A DNA stretch of 64,000 nt from Buchnera aphidicola (Eriosoma lanigerum) (GTDB taxonomy: Bacteria > Pseudomonadota > Gammaproteobacteria > Enterobacterales > Enterobacteriaceae): positions 562,869-626,868 of the forward strand of contig NZ_OZ060395.1 in NCBI RefSeq assembly GCF_964059125.1, in the 5' to 3' direction. Shown here in pieces: positions 19,463 through 31,751 of this stretch. Under the pieces are notes generated by a model. It was not told the origin of the DNA, searched no databases, and worked only from the letters and a program-made list of their open reading frames with translations. Made by a program: the position numbers and the translations under genes. Every line of letters starts with the position of its first letter. Positions within the stretch are counted from its first letter, which is position 1.

Positions 19463-20224
19463 TTATTTGATCAATTTCGAAGATGCATAAAAACTTGGAT
19501 TAATAACAGAAAAATTAGAAGAAGATAAAATATAATTAATTCTTTTATCTATTTGTATACTCTGCATATATCCGCCTGATGCTATAATAATTGCATGTCC
19601 AGCTGCTATATCCCATATTGAAGTTTTTCCAAATCTAGGATATAATTGTACTTTCCCCTCAGCTACTAAACAAAATTTTAAAGATGAACCTAATCTAATT
19701 ATTTGATTAAAATTAATATTCTGAAGATACTGATCTAATAAACGATTATCATGGGAACGACTTACAACTATATTAGGTGGATCATGATCAATTACTCTAA
19801 TTTTTTCTATAATGTTATTTTGTTCTTTCCAAGCAGAATTATTCCAAGAATAATATAAGGTATTATACATTGGTGCATATATTAATCCCAAAACTGGAAT
19901 ACCATATTCAATTAAAGCCATATTCACAGTAAATTCATTATTATGATTAATAAATTCCTTAGTTCCATCTAATGGATCTATCAACCAATATTTATCAAAA
20001 TCATTATAATCAGTATGATCAGCATAATTTTCTTCTGATAAAACAGGAATATCTGGTGTTAATTCTTGTAATCCTGTTATAATAATTTCATGAGAAACAT
20101 AATCTGCATCAGTAACAGGTGATTGATTCTCCTTATAAAAAATCTTACTGGAAAATTCATTTTCATACATATATCTTATTCTATCTCCTGCCTGACGAAT
20201 AAGAAAAACTAATTTTTTTAGCAT
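19463..20224 (-). CDS. cysQ: 3'(2'),5'-bisphosphate nucleotidase CysQ
   Basis: Removes the 3'-phosphate from PAP (and PAPS), the by-product of sulphate assimilation, inhibitory to RNases. The 253 residues are close to E. coli CysQ (246). The Li-sensitive phosphatase motifs are SEEN (Glu64/65), DPLDGTKEF (83-91; Asp83 and Asp86) and WDIAAGHAII near residue 203. It supports cysteine synthesis from sulphate. No operon partner; 207 bp to rplI. Confidence 0.94.
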   Translation of the reverse strand: MLKKLVFLIRQAGDRIRYMYENEFSSKIFYKENQSPVTDADYVSHEIIITGLQELTPDIPVLSEENYADHTDYNDFDKYWLIDPLDGTKEFINHNNEFTVNMALIEYGIPVLGLIYAPMYNTLYYSWNNSAWKEQNNIIEKIRVIDHDPPNIVVSRSHDNRLLDQYLQNINFNQIIRLGSSLKFCLVAEGKVQLYPRFGKTSIWDIAAGHAIIIASGGYMQSIQIDKRINYILSSSNFSVINPSFYASSKLIK

Positions 20225-20431
20225 AATTATTCCATATAATATTTTAATTTAATATTTAGATCATACAATTTTATAAATATTTTAAAATAACATAACAAAT
20301 TAATAAAAAAATAAATAAATGTTATGATATATAATAAATAAAAATATTTTTAATATAATTAATACAATAAAAAAATTATCTATAAACAATATAAAAAAAC
20401 TTTTATATTAATATAATTTCACTCTAAACAA

Positions 20432-20878
20432 TTACGAACTAACATTAATTTTTATTGAAATAGTATGTTCTAAATGTGGTTGAAAAATTACTTCATAAAT
20501 TCCAATATTTCTTATTAATCCAGAAGATAACTTAATTTCACTTTTTTTCACTAATACCCCTAATTCACTAATACGATTAGCAATATCTCTAGCTCCTATA
20601 GAACCAAACAACTTACCTTCTTCTCCTGATTTTACATAAATGTGAATTAATCCTAAATTAATTACTTTATCAGCCCTAATTTTAGCTAAAGACAACTGAT
20701 TTATTTTTTCTAATTCAATTTTTTTTCTCTGTATTTCAAATAATTCAATATTTTTTTTAGTACCTATAACAGCTTTACCCTTAGGAATTAAAAAATTACG
20801 AGCATAACCTGATCTAACTTGTATTAATTCTCCAATTTTTCCAAGTTTATCTATTTTTTCTAATAAAATTACTTGCAT
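20432..20878 (-). CDS. rplI: 50S ribosomal protein L9
   Basis: Binds 23S rRNA near the L1 stalk. The 148 residues compare with 149 in E. coli. The N-terminal domain MQVILLEKIDKLGKIGELIQVRSGYARNF is typical, followed by the long connecting helix (about residues 41-75) and the C-terminal domain. Third gene of rpsF-rpsR-rplI, 33 bp after rpsR. AGTGAG precedes the start. Confidence 0.98.
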   Translation of the reverse strand: MQVILLEKIDKLGKIGELIQVRSGYARNFLIPKGKAVIGTKKNIELFEIQRKKIELEKINQLSLAKIRADKVINLGLIHIYVKSGEEGKLFGSIGARDIANRISELGVLVKKSEIKLSSGLIRNIGIYEVIFQPHLEHTISIKINVSS

Positions 20879-20911
20879 AAATACTCACTTATAATTTTAA
20901 TATATATTATA

Positions 20912-21151
<240 letters not shown>

Positions 21152-21234
21152 TTATTTATGAACTATTACTTGTTAATTAAAAAAATAATTTCTTATGCAT
21201 TTAAAAATTATTAATTTAGAAATATTAATTAATA

Positions 21235-21639
21235 TTACAATGCAACTTTATTTACTTTAGATATATTTGCCAATTTATGATGAATAATAACATTTCCTTT
21301 ATCTTTGTATTCATCTTTATCTTTTAATTTTAACATTGGAGAAGATTCAATAATTGCTTTTTTCATTAATAAAATAATATTTCTAATAATACCATCATCT
21401 AATCGAAATATTTTTTCTAATTCCTTAATAACAATAGTATTAGTAAATATATTCATTAATACGTAATGAGCTTTATGTAGTTTATTAATAGAATATGCTA
21501 ATTGACGTCTTCCCCAATCTTCTAAACGATATATTTTTCCATTCTGATCATAAATAATTTTTTTATATTGATCAATCATACTACTAACTTTTTCACTCTG
21601 ATCAGGATGAACCATAATTAAAATTTCATAATGTCTCAT
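21235..21639 (-). CDS. rpsF: 30S ribosomal protein S6
   Basis: Platform protein of the small subunit, partner of S18. The 134 residues match E. coli (131-135). [29 protein letters not shown] and [25 protein letters not shown] are characteristic. It starts the rpsF-rpsR-rplI cluster, with GAAGGAATATAT upstream as Shine-Dalgarno. The C-terminal tail is Lys-rich rather than Glu-rich as in E. coli. Confidence 0.97.
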   Translation of the reverse strand: MRHYEILIMVHPDQSEKVSSMIDQYKKIIYDQNGKIYRLEDWGRRQLAYSINKLHKAHYVLMNIFTNTIVIKELEKIFRLDDGIIRNIILLMKKAIIESSPMLKLKDKDEYKDKGNVIIHHKLANISKVNKVAL

Positions 21640-21899
21640 AAAATATATATTCCTTCAAAAAAAAAATTTTGTATATACAAAATATAATTAAATAATATAT
21701 TCTACTCAACGTAATATTTTATTTCGTATCATAGAAAAAAATATCTATACTTTATAGATACACAATATTATATAAAATATAATATCATATATAAGATTTC
21801 AAAATAATATTAGTAATCTAATTAAATATATTTAAATTATAATATATAATTTAAAAAACATACATAACATCAATGTTATACAACAATAATAATTAAAAA

Positions 21900-24086
21900 T
21901 TACTTTAATAAATCTACTTCTATTTTATAATTAATCATATGAACTGATTTAATACAAACATGTAATATATCACCCAAATGATATTTAAATCCTGTATATC
22001 GACCTACTAACATATACTTTTGAGCATCAAAAATATATGTATCATTGTTTAATTTAGAAATATGTAAAAAAACATCTATCAAAAAATTAGTTAACCGAAT
22101 AAAGCAACCTATACTAGTAATACTGACAATCATACCTTGAAAAGAATGATTAATTTTATCATGCATAAAATCACATTTTAACCAATCAAATACCAATCTT
22201 ACAGCTTCATCTGTACATCGCTCTGTAATAGAACATAAATTACCTATTTTACTTATTCTATTAACATTATAATGAAATCTTCCTATTAAAGAATTATTCT
22301 TACTTAAATAATTTTTATGATTTTTTAATAAATATTTTATGGAACGATGTAATAATAAATCAGAATATCTACGAATTGGAGAAGTAAAATGTACATATGC
22401 TGATAAAGACAAACCAAAATGTCCTCTATTTTCAGAATCATATACAGCTTGTTTTAAAGAACGTAATACTAACAATTGAATAATATGATAATCTTTTCTA
22501 TGAGAAATTGTTTTTAATAAATGATTATAATGAAAAATACTTGGGTTCTTTTCTATTAACCAATTTACGTTTAATTCTTTTAATATTAATTTTAATTTTA
22601 TTATATTATTTATACTAGGAGGATCATGGTCTCTAAATAAAGTAGATTCATGAAATTTTACAAGAAACATAGCCGATACAGTATTTGCAAGAATCATACA
22701 AAATTCAATCAATTTATTTACTTTATTTCCACATTGAAGATAAATATTTTTTATTTTTCCATTCGTATTTAATACAAATTTTGGCTCTATAATATTAAAA
22801 AAAATACCTTTTTTAAATTCTGTAGATTGATTTAAACATGTATATAAATTTTTTAAATTATTGAATTCTAACAATAAATAATTAAATTTTTTAATTAATA
22901 ACTTATCTCCTTTCCATATTTTATCAATTTCAGAATAAGTCATTCTACCATGAGAACGTATAATAGCTTCATAGTGATAATATGATATAATTTTTCCTTC
23001 AGTAGATAGTTTTACTTCACATACTAAAACTAATCTATCTACATGTGGCAATAAAGAACATAAATTTATAGATAATTGTTCAGGTAACATAGGAACTACC
23101 CTAGAAGGAAAATAAATTGAATTTCCTCTTTTTTGTGCTTCTTTGTCTAAAGCACTACCAGGATGAACATAATAACTAACATCAGAAATTGCAATTTTTA
23201 TATTCCATGTAGAACTATTAATTTTATGACAATAAATAGCATCGTCAAAATCATTTGCATAATCATCATCTATGGTAATAAAAGGAAGATGACGTAAATC
23301 TACTCTATTTTGAAAATCAATTTTTGACAAACTTGTACAACGAATAGTATTTAATTCTTTGTGGATATTCTGATTCCATACATCTGAAATTGAATAGTTA
23401 TGAATAGCTATCTTAATTGCTAATTTAAGATTCATTGCATGTCCAATAACACGTAAAATTTGTCCTAAAGCTAAAGATTTTCGTATAGAACGACGTAATA
23501 ACTTTACTGATACTATGGATCCATTAGTAATAGTATGTACTTTACTAATAATTAATATCATAAAACAAAAACGATTATCATAAGGAACCACAAGTATTTG
23601 ATTTTTTTTTATGATACATTGTCCAATAATTGCATGAATATTTGGTTTAAGTATTTTAATAATTTTAGTTTCTATTTTATTTTTTTTACAAGAAAACGAA
23701 TTAGTTGCTAAAACAAAATCTCCATGAATACATAATTTCATGTTCTCAATAGAAATCCACATATCTTGTTTAGAAATATTTGTTTTTAAAAATCCATATC
23801 CATCTCTATGACCTATAATATTTCCAGTAAAAAATTTTAAAAATTCAGGTAAAGTATAAAAATATTTAGATTGACTTACAATCATTCCATTTTGTTCCAT
23901 GGATTTCAATTTTTTATAAAAAATATTTTTATGAATTGTAGTAGAAATATTAAAAATTAGAGCTAATTTTTTTCTATTTATTAATTTTTTAGTTTTGTAC
24001 AACTTGTTATATATTAGTTGTGAATCAGGTAATATATTCTTATTTTTTAAATTTTTTTTAATATGGTAGGCAGATACTACCGTCAT
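21900..24086 (-). CDS. rnr: Ribonuclease R
   Basis: Processive 3'-5' exoribonuclease that degrades structured RNA. Its 728 residues are about 85 fewer than E. coli RNase R (813): the Lys-rich C-terminal tail after the S1 domain is gone (ends NYKIEVDLLK). In order: N-terminal winged-helix, cold-shock domains (GNIIGHRDGYGFL), RNB catalytic domain with the Asp cluster in ITIDDDYANDFDDAIYC near residue 270 and FTSPIRRYSDLLLHR, then S1. It lies upstream of the rpsF cluster in the same direction, but 260 bp away. Confidence 0.95.
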   Translation of the reverse strand: MTVVSAYHIKKNLKNKNILPDSQLIYNKLYKTKKLINRKKLALIFNISTTIHKNIFYKKLKSMEQNGMIVSQSKYFYTLPEFLKFFTGNIIGHRDGYGFLKTNISKQDMWISIENMKLCIHGDFVLATNSFSCKKNKIETKIIKILKPNIHAIIGQCIIKKNQILVVPYDNRFCFMILIISKVHTITNGSIVSVKLLRRSIRKSLALGQILRVIGHAMNLKLAIKIAIHNYSISDVWNQNIHKELNTIRCTSLSKIDFQNRVDLRHLPFITIDDDYANDFDDAIYCHKINSSTWNIKIAISDVSYYVHPGSALDKEAQKRGNSIYFPSRVVPMLPEQLSINLCSLLPHVDRLVLVCEVKLSTEGKIISYYHYEAIIRSHGRMTYSEIDKIWKGDKLLIKKFNYLLLEFNNLKNLYTCLNQSTEFKKGIFFNIIEPKFVLNTNGKIKNIYLQCGNKVNKLIEFCMILANTVSAMFLVKFHESTLFRDHDPPSINNIIKLKLILKELNVNWLIEKNPSIFHYNHLLKTISHRKDYHIIQLLVLRSLKQAVYDSENRGHFGLSLSAYVHFTSPIRRYSDLLLHRSIKYLLKNHKNYLSKNNSLIGRFHYNVNRISKIGNLCSITERCTDEAVRLVFDWLKCDFMHDKINHSFQGMIVSITSIGCFIRLTNFLIDVFLHISKLNNDTYIFDAQKYMLVGRYTGFKYHLGDILHVCIKSVHMINYKIEVDLLK

Positions 24087-24313
24087 GCTAACTCCAAATA
24101 CTAAACTAAAAATTAAAATAAAATTACAAAAATTATATTATATTTCATTACTGTATTAATATATATATAATTAATAATTATTATTTAATTATTAATTTAA
24201 ATAAAAAACAATAAAATTTATATTAATATTATTTTAAAAAATACATATACATATATTATTTAATATTTTTTTAATTTTTTAAATTATACAAATATAGTGA
24301 TAAGACAATAATA

Positions 24314-25642
<1,329 letters not shown>

Positions 25643-25826
25643 TTATTTATCTTATATTTTAATTTTAAATTTACTTATATATAACATTATTAATAGTATA
25701 TATATACATCATAATATGTAATTTATATATATATATTAATAATTTATTTAATATACTACTATCTATATACTATCATCTAATTTTCAAAGTTTTTAACTAT
25801 TGCAATTACAAATTACTATTTTATTA

Positions 25827-26669
25827 TTATAAATCATTTTTTAATTTAAAAATCATTAATTTTTTTTTCATAGAAGACAAGATTTTTGTAGCTTGTATAT
25901 GAGATAAAGATCTAATCTTCTCAGATTCTTCTATAGCACTAGAACGATAACTATTAGCAATAGTATTACACATATCATGTACATAACAAAATACCGTACT
26001 AAAATTACTTATAGGAAAACTAAAATTTTGAATTTTTATATCTAAAATTTTGATTCCTAAAGATTCTAAATTACTATTTTTATGAATACTTTTATAAATA
26101 TTGCTATTCTGATACTGTATTTTATTTATTAAATGAATATCATGAGTATCCGTTTTATCAGTATTAATAAAATTAATTATTTTTTCTGAAATTGGCTTTA
26201 CAAGTAATTGAGTTTTTAACTTATATAGAGAAAATGTATGAATTCCTATTTTGTTAAAGTTTAGACTACTTATTTGATTTTGCAATAAATTATTTAATTG
26301 ATTAATAATTAACAATTTAATTATACTTTTTTTTTGATTTATAGTAGATAAATAAAAATTTTTAAAATTTTTAATTTTCCATTGAATATAAATATTTATA
26401 TATATTTTTTTTTTATCTTTAGTTATAAACCATTTTCCATGATTATCTATTGTTTGTATACGAGAATCAAATAGTCTAACAGATTCTATATATGGTATTT
26501 TTACATGTAATCCAGGTAAAAATAATTGTGTATGTTTTCTATGATTAACAACAATTTTACCTAAATGCAATATAATTGCTCGTTGTCCTTCGTGGACAAT
26601 AAAAAAAGATGAAGATAAAAATATACAAAGAGTAGAAAAAAAAGCAAATATTACTTTATTTATATTCAT
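25827..26669 (-). CDS. hflC: HflC, truncated SPFH-domain subunit of the FtsH modulator
   Basis: Inner-membrane SPFH/prohibitin protein that, with HflK, encloses FtsH and modulates its proteolysis. There is an N-terminal membrane segment at residues 5-24 and then FIVHEGQRAIILHLGKIV. The protein is 280 residues; E. coli HflC has 334. The helical region (SAIEESEKIRSLSHIQATKIL) is started but the conserved C-terminal part ending in the small hydrophobic segment is missing. It lies 232 bp after hflK. Translation of the following spacer shows no continuation. It could be functional with a short tail, or a gene in early decay. Confidence 0.85.
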   Translation of the reverse strand: MNINKVIFAFFSTLCIFLSSSFFIVHEGQRAIILHLGKIVVNHRKHTQLFLPGLHVKIPYIESVRLFDSRIQTIDNHGKWFITKDKKKIYINIYIQWKIKNFKNFYLSTINQKKSIIKLLIINQLNNLLQNQISSLNFNKIGIHTFSLYKLKTQLLVKPISEKIINFINTDKTDTHDIHLINKIQYQNSNIYKSIHKNSNLESLGIKILDIKIQNFSFPISNFSTVFCYVHDMCNTIANSYRSSAIEESEKIRSLSHIQATKILSSMKKKLMIFKLKNDL

Positions 26670-26901
26670 TGAATCCTCTAGAATATTACTAAATATGATT
26701 ATTAATATAATATGTAATTATAATTAAATATATATAATTATATTCAACAAAAAAATAATATTTTTATTAAAAAAAACTTAAATACTAACATTTAATACAT
26801 AAAAACAACTAATACAACACATTATAAAAACAATCAATAATACTGATTTTATTAACATTAAATATAAACAAATAACAACAATTTTAGATATAAATAATAT
26901 T

Positions 26902-27768
26902 TTATTTTCTTATTTCTAAAAATTTACGTATTTTATAGAATTCAATTTCTCGAAACATTTTTCTTTCATGTTCATGCGCTACGTTTAAAACTCTTTTAGA
27001 ATAATTTTCTGCATCCCTGATACATTTTTTTTTATATGCTTTAGCTAAATTTAACTCATTCCAATTACTTGTAATTAACTTAGGAACAGAAATTTTAGTA
27101 AAATATACATTTAAAATTTTTATCCCTAACTGATAATTGCTAATAGATTTTTGTATTTTATTTTTAATATGATTATTAATCAATTTTAAATTATGAAAAA
27201 ATATATCATGCATAGAAATATAATCAGATAAACTATATAATTCACTATTTAAAATTTGATGAAGTATATGAGAAGGTTGAACTGAAGAAAAAGAATACGA
27301 TACAGGATCAATTACAATATATTCTAATTTCATTTTCGTAAAAATAACATTTTTTTCTGTAGTAAATATTATTCCTGAAGAAAATATTTTTTTTATAGAA
27401 TGAATATCAACAATTTTAATTTTTGTAATAAATCTTGGTTTCCAATAAACACCAGGTGATAATATACAACTAAATTTTCCAAAATTTGTCACAACTCCTC
27501 TTTCATTAAATTTAATTATATACCAACTACTTATTATCCATATAAAAAAAAATGATAATAAAAAAAACAAAATAGCATATTTAATTCTATTATTTAACTG
27601 AATATTACAACAATTGTACATTTTTTTTTTAATCATAATTAAAATATTTAACATTTTTTTTGTACAATAAATAATAAAACATTTAATTTTTACTATATTT
27701 TTATTATTTTTTTTATCTTTCCAAGGATTAAAATTAGGTTGATTATTATTGGGTTGATTCCAAGGCAT
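26902..27768 (-). CDS. hflK: HflK, truncated SPFH-domain subunit of the FtsH modulator
   Basis: Partner of HflC in the membrane cage around FtsH. The N-terminus MPWNQPNNNQPNFNPWKDKK resembles E. coli, but the Gly-rich linker is reduced; one membrane segment is at residues 63-82, followed by IIKFNERGVVTNFGKFSCILSPGVYWKP. It is 288 residues against 419 in E. coli: the protein stops after IRDAENYSKRVLN...KIRKFLEIRK, losing most of the long C-terminal helix and tail. GGAG lies upstream of the ATG. In E. coli hfq and hflX precede it; neither is here. Confidence 0.85.
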   Translation of the reverse strand: MPWNQPNNNQPNFNPWKDKKNNKNIVKIKCFIIYCTKKMLNILIMIKKKMYNCCNIQLNNRIKYAILFFLLSFFFIWIISSWYIIKFNERGVVTNFGKFSCILSPGVYWKPRFITKIKIVDIHSIKKIFSSGIIFTTEKNVIFTKMKLEYIVIDPVSYSFSSVQPSHILHQILNSELYSLSDYISMHDIFFHNLKLINNHIKNKIQKSISNYQLGIKILNVYFTKISVPKLITSNWNELNLAKAYKKKCIRDAENYSKRVLNVAHEHERKMFREIEFYKIRKFLEIRK

Positions 27769-28089
27769 TTAATACTCCATAGAAAACGTATGATAATTAT
27801 AATATAATTATATATATACCATATCAAGTTTAATATAGCGAATAAATCCCATCATCTTTAACTAAAATTAAGCTTAAATAATCTTAAAATTATACAATAA
27901 TTCTGTTGTTTACAAAATAAATTATTAAATTAAGTTAAAAATAGTAAAATATTACTAATCAAAAAATAAATTAACATGAAAATACAATATCAACAGTAAC
28001 GATCATTCATACTATAATAGCAACAAATAAATATATATTGAATGTTTGTTAAAATAATAATTTTAATACTATAATTATTAATTAATATT
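27769..28089. other. Spacer where E. coli has hfq and hflX
   Basis: About 320 bases between miaA and hflK with no open frame of protein character. It is slightly less A/T-extreme than other spacers. Given the E. coli order miaA-hfq-hflX-hflK, this is the site from which hfq and hflX were lost (inference from synteny). Confidence 0.5.
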
Positions 28090-29043
28090 TTAATTAAATT
28101 TATTAATATAATCTGATATTATATTATATATAAGAGTTACAGATAAATCTAAATTATCACTATCAATAAAAAACAAATTTTTCCATTTTTGAGACCAAGT
28201 AATTTGTCTTTTAGCAAATTGTCTAGTGGAACAAATACTTTTAAAAATCATGTCATCGTATGTACATTTACCAGATAAATACTTCCACATTTGACGATAT
28301 CCTAAATGTTGTATAGAAGGTAAATTAAAATGTAAATCACCTCTATTAAACAACTTTTCAACTTCTTTTTCAAATCCCATATCTAGCATATTTTTAAATC
28401 TATTTTCAATTCTATTATGTAATATAGATCTACTAAATGGGACTAAAAAAAATTGTAAAACATTATATGGAAAACAATAAAATTCTTTTCTAAAATGAGT
28501 AGTTAAATTTTTTCCGGATGCTAAAAAAATTTCAATAGCTCGTATTATTTTTTTTATATCATTTGGATGAATACTTAATGATGATTGATAATCTATCTTT
28601 TGTAAATATTGATGTAACAGTGATTTTTGATCATGAATTATATTGTTTTTTATTTTCGAACGAAAATTTAAATTACTAGAAGGTAAAGAAACTAAACCAT
28701 TTAGCAAAGATTTATAATATAACATTGTTCCACCTACTAAAATAGGAATTCTCTTATTTAATATTATTTTATTAATTTCATATAAAGCATCTTTCCGAAA
28801 ATCTTCTACTGAATAAATATCAACAGGATCTCTAATATTTATTAATCGATGAGGATGTTTTAATAAATCAGATATGGTAGGTTTTGCAGTACCAATGTTC
28901 ATTTCTTTATATATTAAACCTGAATCTACACTAATAATATCTATAGGTAAATTATTTCTTAAATGTAAAACTACATGAGTTTTTCCACTTGCTGTCGATC
29001 CCATTAAAAATATCACAATAGGTAATGTATTTTTTATATTCAT
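28090..29043 (-). CDS. miaA: tRNA dimethylallyltransferase
   Basis: Adds an isopentenyl group to A37 of tRNAs reading U-starting codons. The 317 residues equal E. coli MiaA (316). P-loop GSTASGKT is at residues 15-22, then DSGLIYKEMNIGTAKP, LVGGTMLYYKSLLNGL, RAIEI and RQFAKRQITW near residue 282. It should modify the tRNA-Trp and tRNA-Ser family members that have A37. Its upstream neighbour in E. coli, mutL, is absent. Confidence 0.96.
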   Translation of the reverse strand: MNIKNTLPIVIFLMGSTASGKTHVVLHLRNNLPIDIISVDSGLIYKEMNIGTAKPTISDLLKHPHRLINIRDPVDIYSVEDFRKDALYEINKIILNKRIPILVGGTMLYYKSLLNGLVSLPSSNLNFRSKIKNNIIHDQKSLLHQYLQKIDYQSSLSIHPNDIKKIIRAIEIFLASGKNLTTHFRKEFYCFPYNVLQFFLVPFSRSILHNRIENRFKNMLDMGFEKEVEKLFNRGDLHFNLPSIQHLGYRQMWKYLSGKCTYDDMIFKSICSTRQFAKRQITWSQKWKNLFFIDSDNLDLSVTLIYNIISDYINKFN

Positions 29044-30101
29044 ATAGTAGTTATTATTAAAATAATTATTAATGTTAATATATTAATTATAAAAAAAAAT
29101 AATAAATTAAAAAATATCATATTTAAAAATATTAATTAGTATTACATAAAAAATTATATATAAAAAGTTTTATACTATATAATATTCTTAAAAAAAATAA
29201 CAATCTTAAACAATAACAATAAATTCTGTTATATTATTAAATAGTAGTTTAGTGAATTTATATTTTAAATATTATTTGAATAATTATTAATAATATTAGT
29301 AATCATTCAAATAATTTTTATATATACATTATAAACATTCCAAAATAATAAATTATTATATATATGTTATTTTATATAATTTCTACTAAAATAACTAAAT
29401 TAATATAAAAATTGCAATATAATTCCACATTGATTATTTTATGAATTAAATTATATTTAATAAAAATAATAATAATAACAAGTTTATAACATTATCATTA
29501 TACAATCATATTATTTTTATATATACATAATTTAATCATTAATAAATGTTTTTTATTATTAAAATCTATAATATTCATAAATAATTAAAAAAAATGTAAC
29601 AAATTTATATTAACATATTTAATTATAAGAATTATGAAAATGTGTTCATAACATTTATAAATATTAATTTATTAAATTATATTCATATTTATAACTTATT
29701 ATTTTTCATTTATAATTTAAATATAATTAAGTACAATACTATTATTTAAAAATTTTTATATTTATCAAATATAAAAACAACAATATTATTAATTTTGAAA
29801 TACTTATTTTTAAATTATATTAATTAATATTTAAATTCATAAAAATTTTAATTTATTAGATATTATATTGAATATACTATTTTTTATTTTTTAATAATTT
29901 AAATATAATTAAAATATATAAATTATTAATTTAATATATATCAGATAATATCTAAATTAAATCAATGAATATTTTAAAAAAAAATACTATTTTTATAAAT
30001 AGTAAAATAAAATATTTATAAATATATATAATTAATAATATCATTTTTTAATTTAATTTATATAAAAATATATAAATAACTTATTTTACCTTAAATAAAA
30101 A
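29044..30101. other. 1.06-kb gene-free region between miaA and pgi
   Basis: Almost pure A/T with no open frame of protein character. One imperfect hairpin is visible: 11-bp arms at 29271-29281 and 29305-29315, extended inward with mismatches. Synteny with E. coli places mutL upstream of miaA, so this may be its eroded remnant, but I could not recognise any MutL fragment. Confidence 0.5.
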
Positions 30102-31751
30102 TTAAGTTTTCCAATTATTATACATATTAATTAAATTCTGAGTCGATGAATCATAATTTATGTTTGATTTTCCTGTTCTTAATTGTAAATAAATTTCAGA
30201 TGCTAATTCTTTTCCTAATTCTACTCCCCATTGATCAAAACTAAAAATATTGAAAATTACTCCTTGAGTAAAAATTTTATGTTCATATAAAGATAATAAC
30301 GATCCTAAAGAATAAGGAGAAATTTTATTTACTAAAATAGAATTAGTCGGTCTATTTCCTTCGCATATTTTAAAGTTAGAAATGTTTTTTAAAGATTCCA
30401 TAGGAATTGTATAATTAACAACTTCTTCAGAATGATCATCTATATACTTACCAAATGCTAATGCTTTTGTTTGTGCAAAAAAATTAGATAATAATCGAAC
30501 ATGATGATCACCTAATTTATTATGTGTACATACTGGAGCTATAAAATCAGCAGGAACAATTTTAGTTCCTTGATGCAATAGTTGATAAAATGCATGTTGA
30601 CCATTAGTTCCAGATTCTCCCCATATAATAGGTCCAGTTTGCCATGAAACTTTTTTTCCATTTCTATTTATTGACTTTCCATTAGATTCCATATTGCATT
30701 GTTGTAAATAAGTGGAAAATTTATGCATATTTTGATCATAAGCAAAAATAGCTTCAGTTTCAAAACAAAAAAAATTATTATACCATATACCAATTAATGC
30801 TAAAATTATTGGAATATTGTTTTCTAAATTTGTATATCGAAAATGTTTATCCATATCATGAGCACCAGATAATAATTCCATAAAATTCTCAAATCCAATA
30901 GAAAGCATAATAGAAAGTCCAACTGATGACCATAAAGAATATCTTCCCCCTACCCAATCCCAAAATTCAAAAAAATGTTCATTATGAATTCCAAACTTTT
31001 CAACTTCTGCAAAATTCATAGATACAGCTAAAAAATGATTACTCATATACTTAATATTACCAGTTTTTTCTAAAAACCAATTTCTAGCACTATATGCATT
31101 AATCATAGTTTCTTCTGTTGTAAAAGTTTTAGAAGTAATAATAAATAAAGTAGTTTCTGGATCAATAACTTTTAATACTTCAGAAATATGAGTTCCATCT
31201 AAATTAGAAACATAATGTAAATTTAAATGATTTTTATATGGACGAAGTGCTTCAGTTACCATATAAGGTCCTAAATTCGATCCTCCTATTCCTATATTTA
31301 CAATATCTGTAATAGATTTTCCAGTATATCCTTTTTGTTTTCCATTAATAACTAACTCAGAAAATTTTTTCATTTTATGTAATACATAACGAATATTAGG
31401 CATAATATCATTACCATCTACAATAATAGATGTATTAATATCATTTCTTAAAGCAGTATGTAATACAGCACGATTTTCTGTATAATTAATTTTACATCCA
31501 TTAAACATTGATTGAATTTGATGTTCCAAATGTAATTCTTGAGCTAAAGTTATTAAAAGTTTAATTGTTTCAACATTAATCCTATTTTTTGAAAAATCTA
31601 CTAGCATTATATTTTTGAATAATAAAGAAAATTTGTTAAATCTATTTTCATCCTGAAAAAATAGATCTTTCATATGAATATTTTTTATCGCTTCAAAATG
31701 ATTTTTTAAATTTTTCCATGAATTAGTTTGAATTGGATCTATAAATGTCAT
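30102..31751 (-). CDS. pgi: Glucose-6-phosphate isomerase
   Basis: Interconverts glucose-6-phosphate and fructose-6-phosphate at the head of glycolysis. Its 549 residues equal E. coli. [20 protein letters not shown], the sugar-phosphate loop [27 protein letters not shown] and [15 protein letters not shown] (catalytic Glu/His region) are intact. It is flanked by gene-free spacers of about 1 kb on both sides and transcribed alone. Sugar comes from the aphid host. Confidence 0.98.
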   Translation of the reverse strand: MTFIDPIQTNSWKNLKNHFEAIKNIHMKDLFFQDENRFNKFSLLFKNIMLVDFSKNRINVETIKLLITLAQELHLEHQIQSMFNGCKINYTENRAVLHTALRNDINTSIIVDGNDIMPNIRYVLHKMKKFSELVINGKQKGYTGKSITDIVNIGIGGSNLGPYMVTEALRPYKNHLNLHYVSNLDGTHISEVLKVIDPETTLFIITSKTFTTEETMINAYSARNWFLEKTGNIKYMSNHFLAVSMNFAEVEKFGIHNEHFFEFWDWVGGRYSLWSSVGLSIMLSIGFENFMELLSGAHDMDKHFRYTNLENNIPIILALIGIWYNNFFCFETEAIFAYDQNMHKFSTYLQQCNMESNGKSINRNGKKVSWQTGPIIWGESGTNGQHAFYQLLHQGTKIVPADFIAPVCTHNKLGDHHVRLLSNFFAQTKALAFGKYIDDHSEEVVNYTIPMESLKNISNFKICEGNRPTNSILVNKISPYSLGSLLSLYEHKIFTQGVIFNIFSFDQWGVELGKELASEIYLQLRTGKSNINYDSSTQNLINMYNNWKT

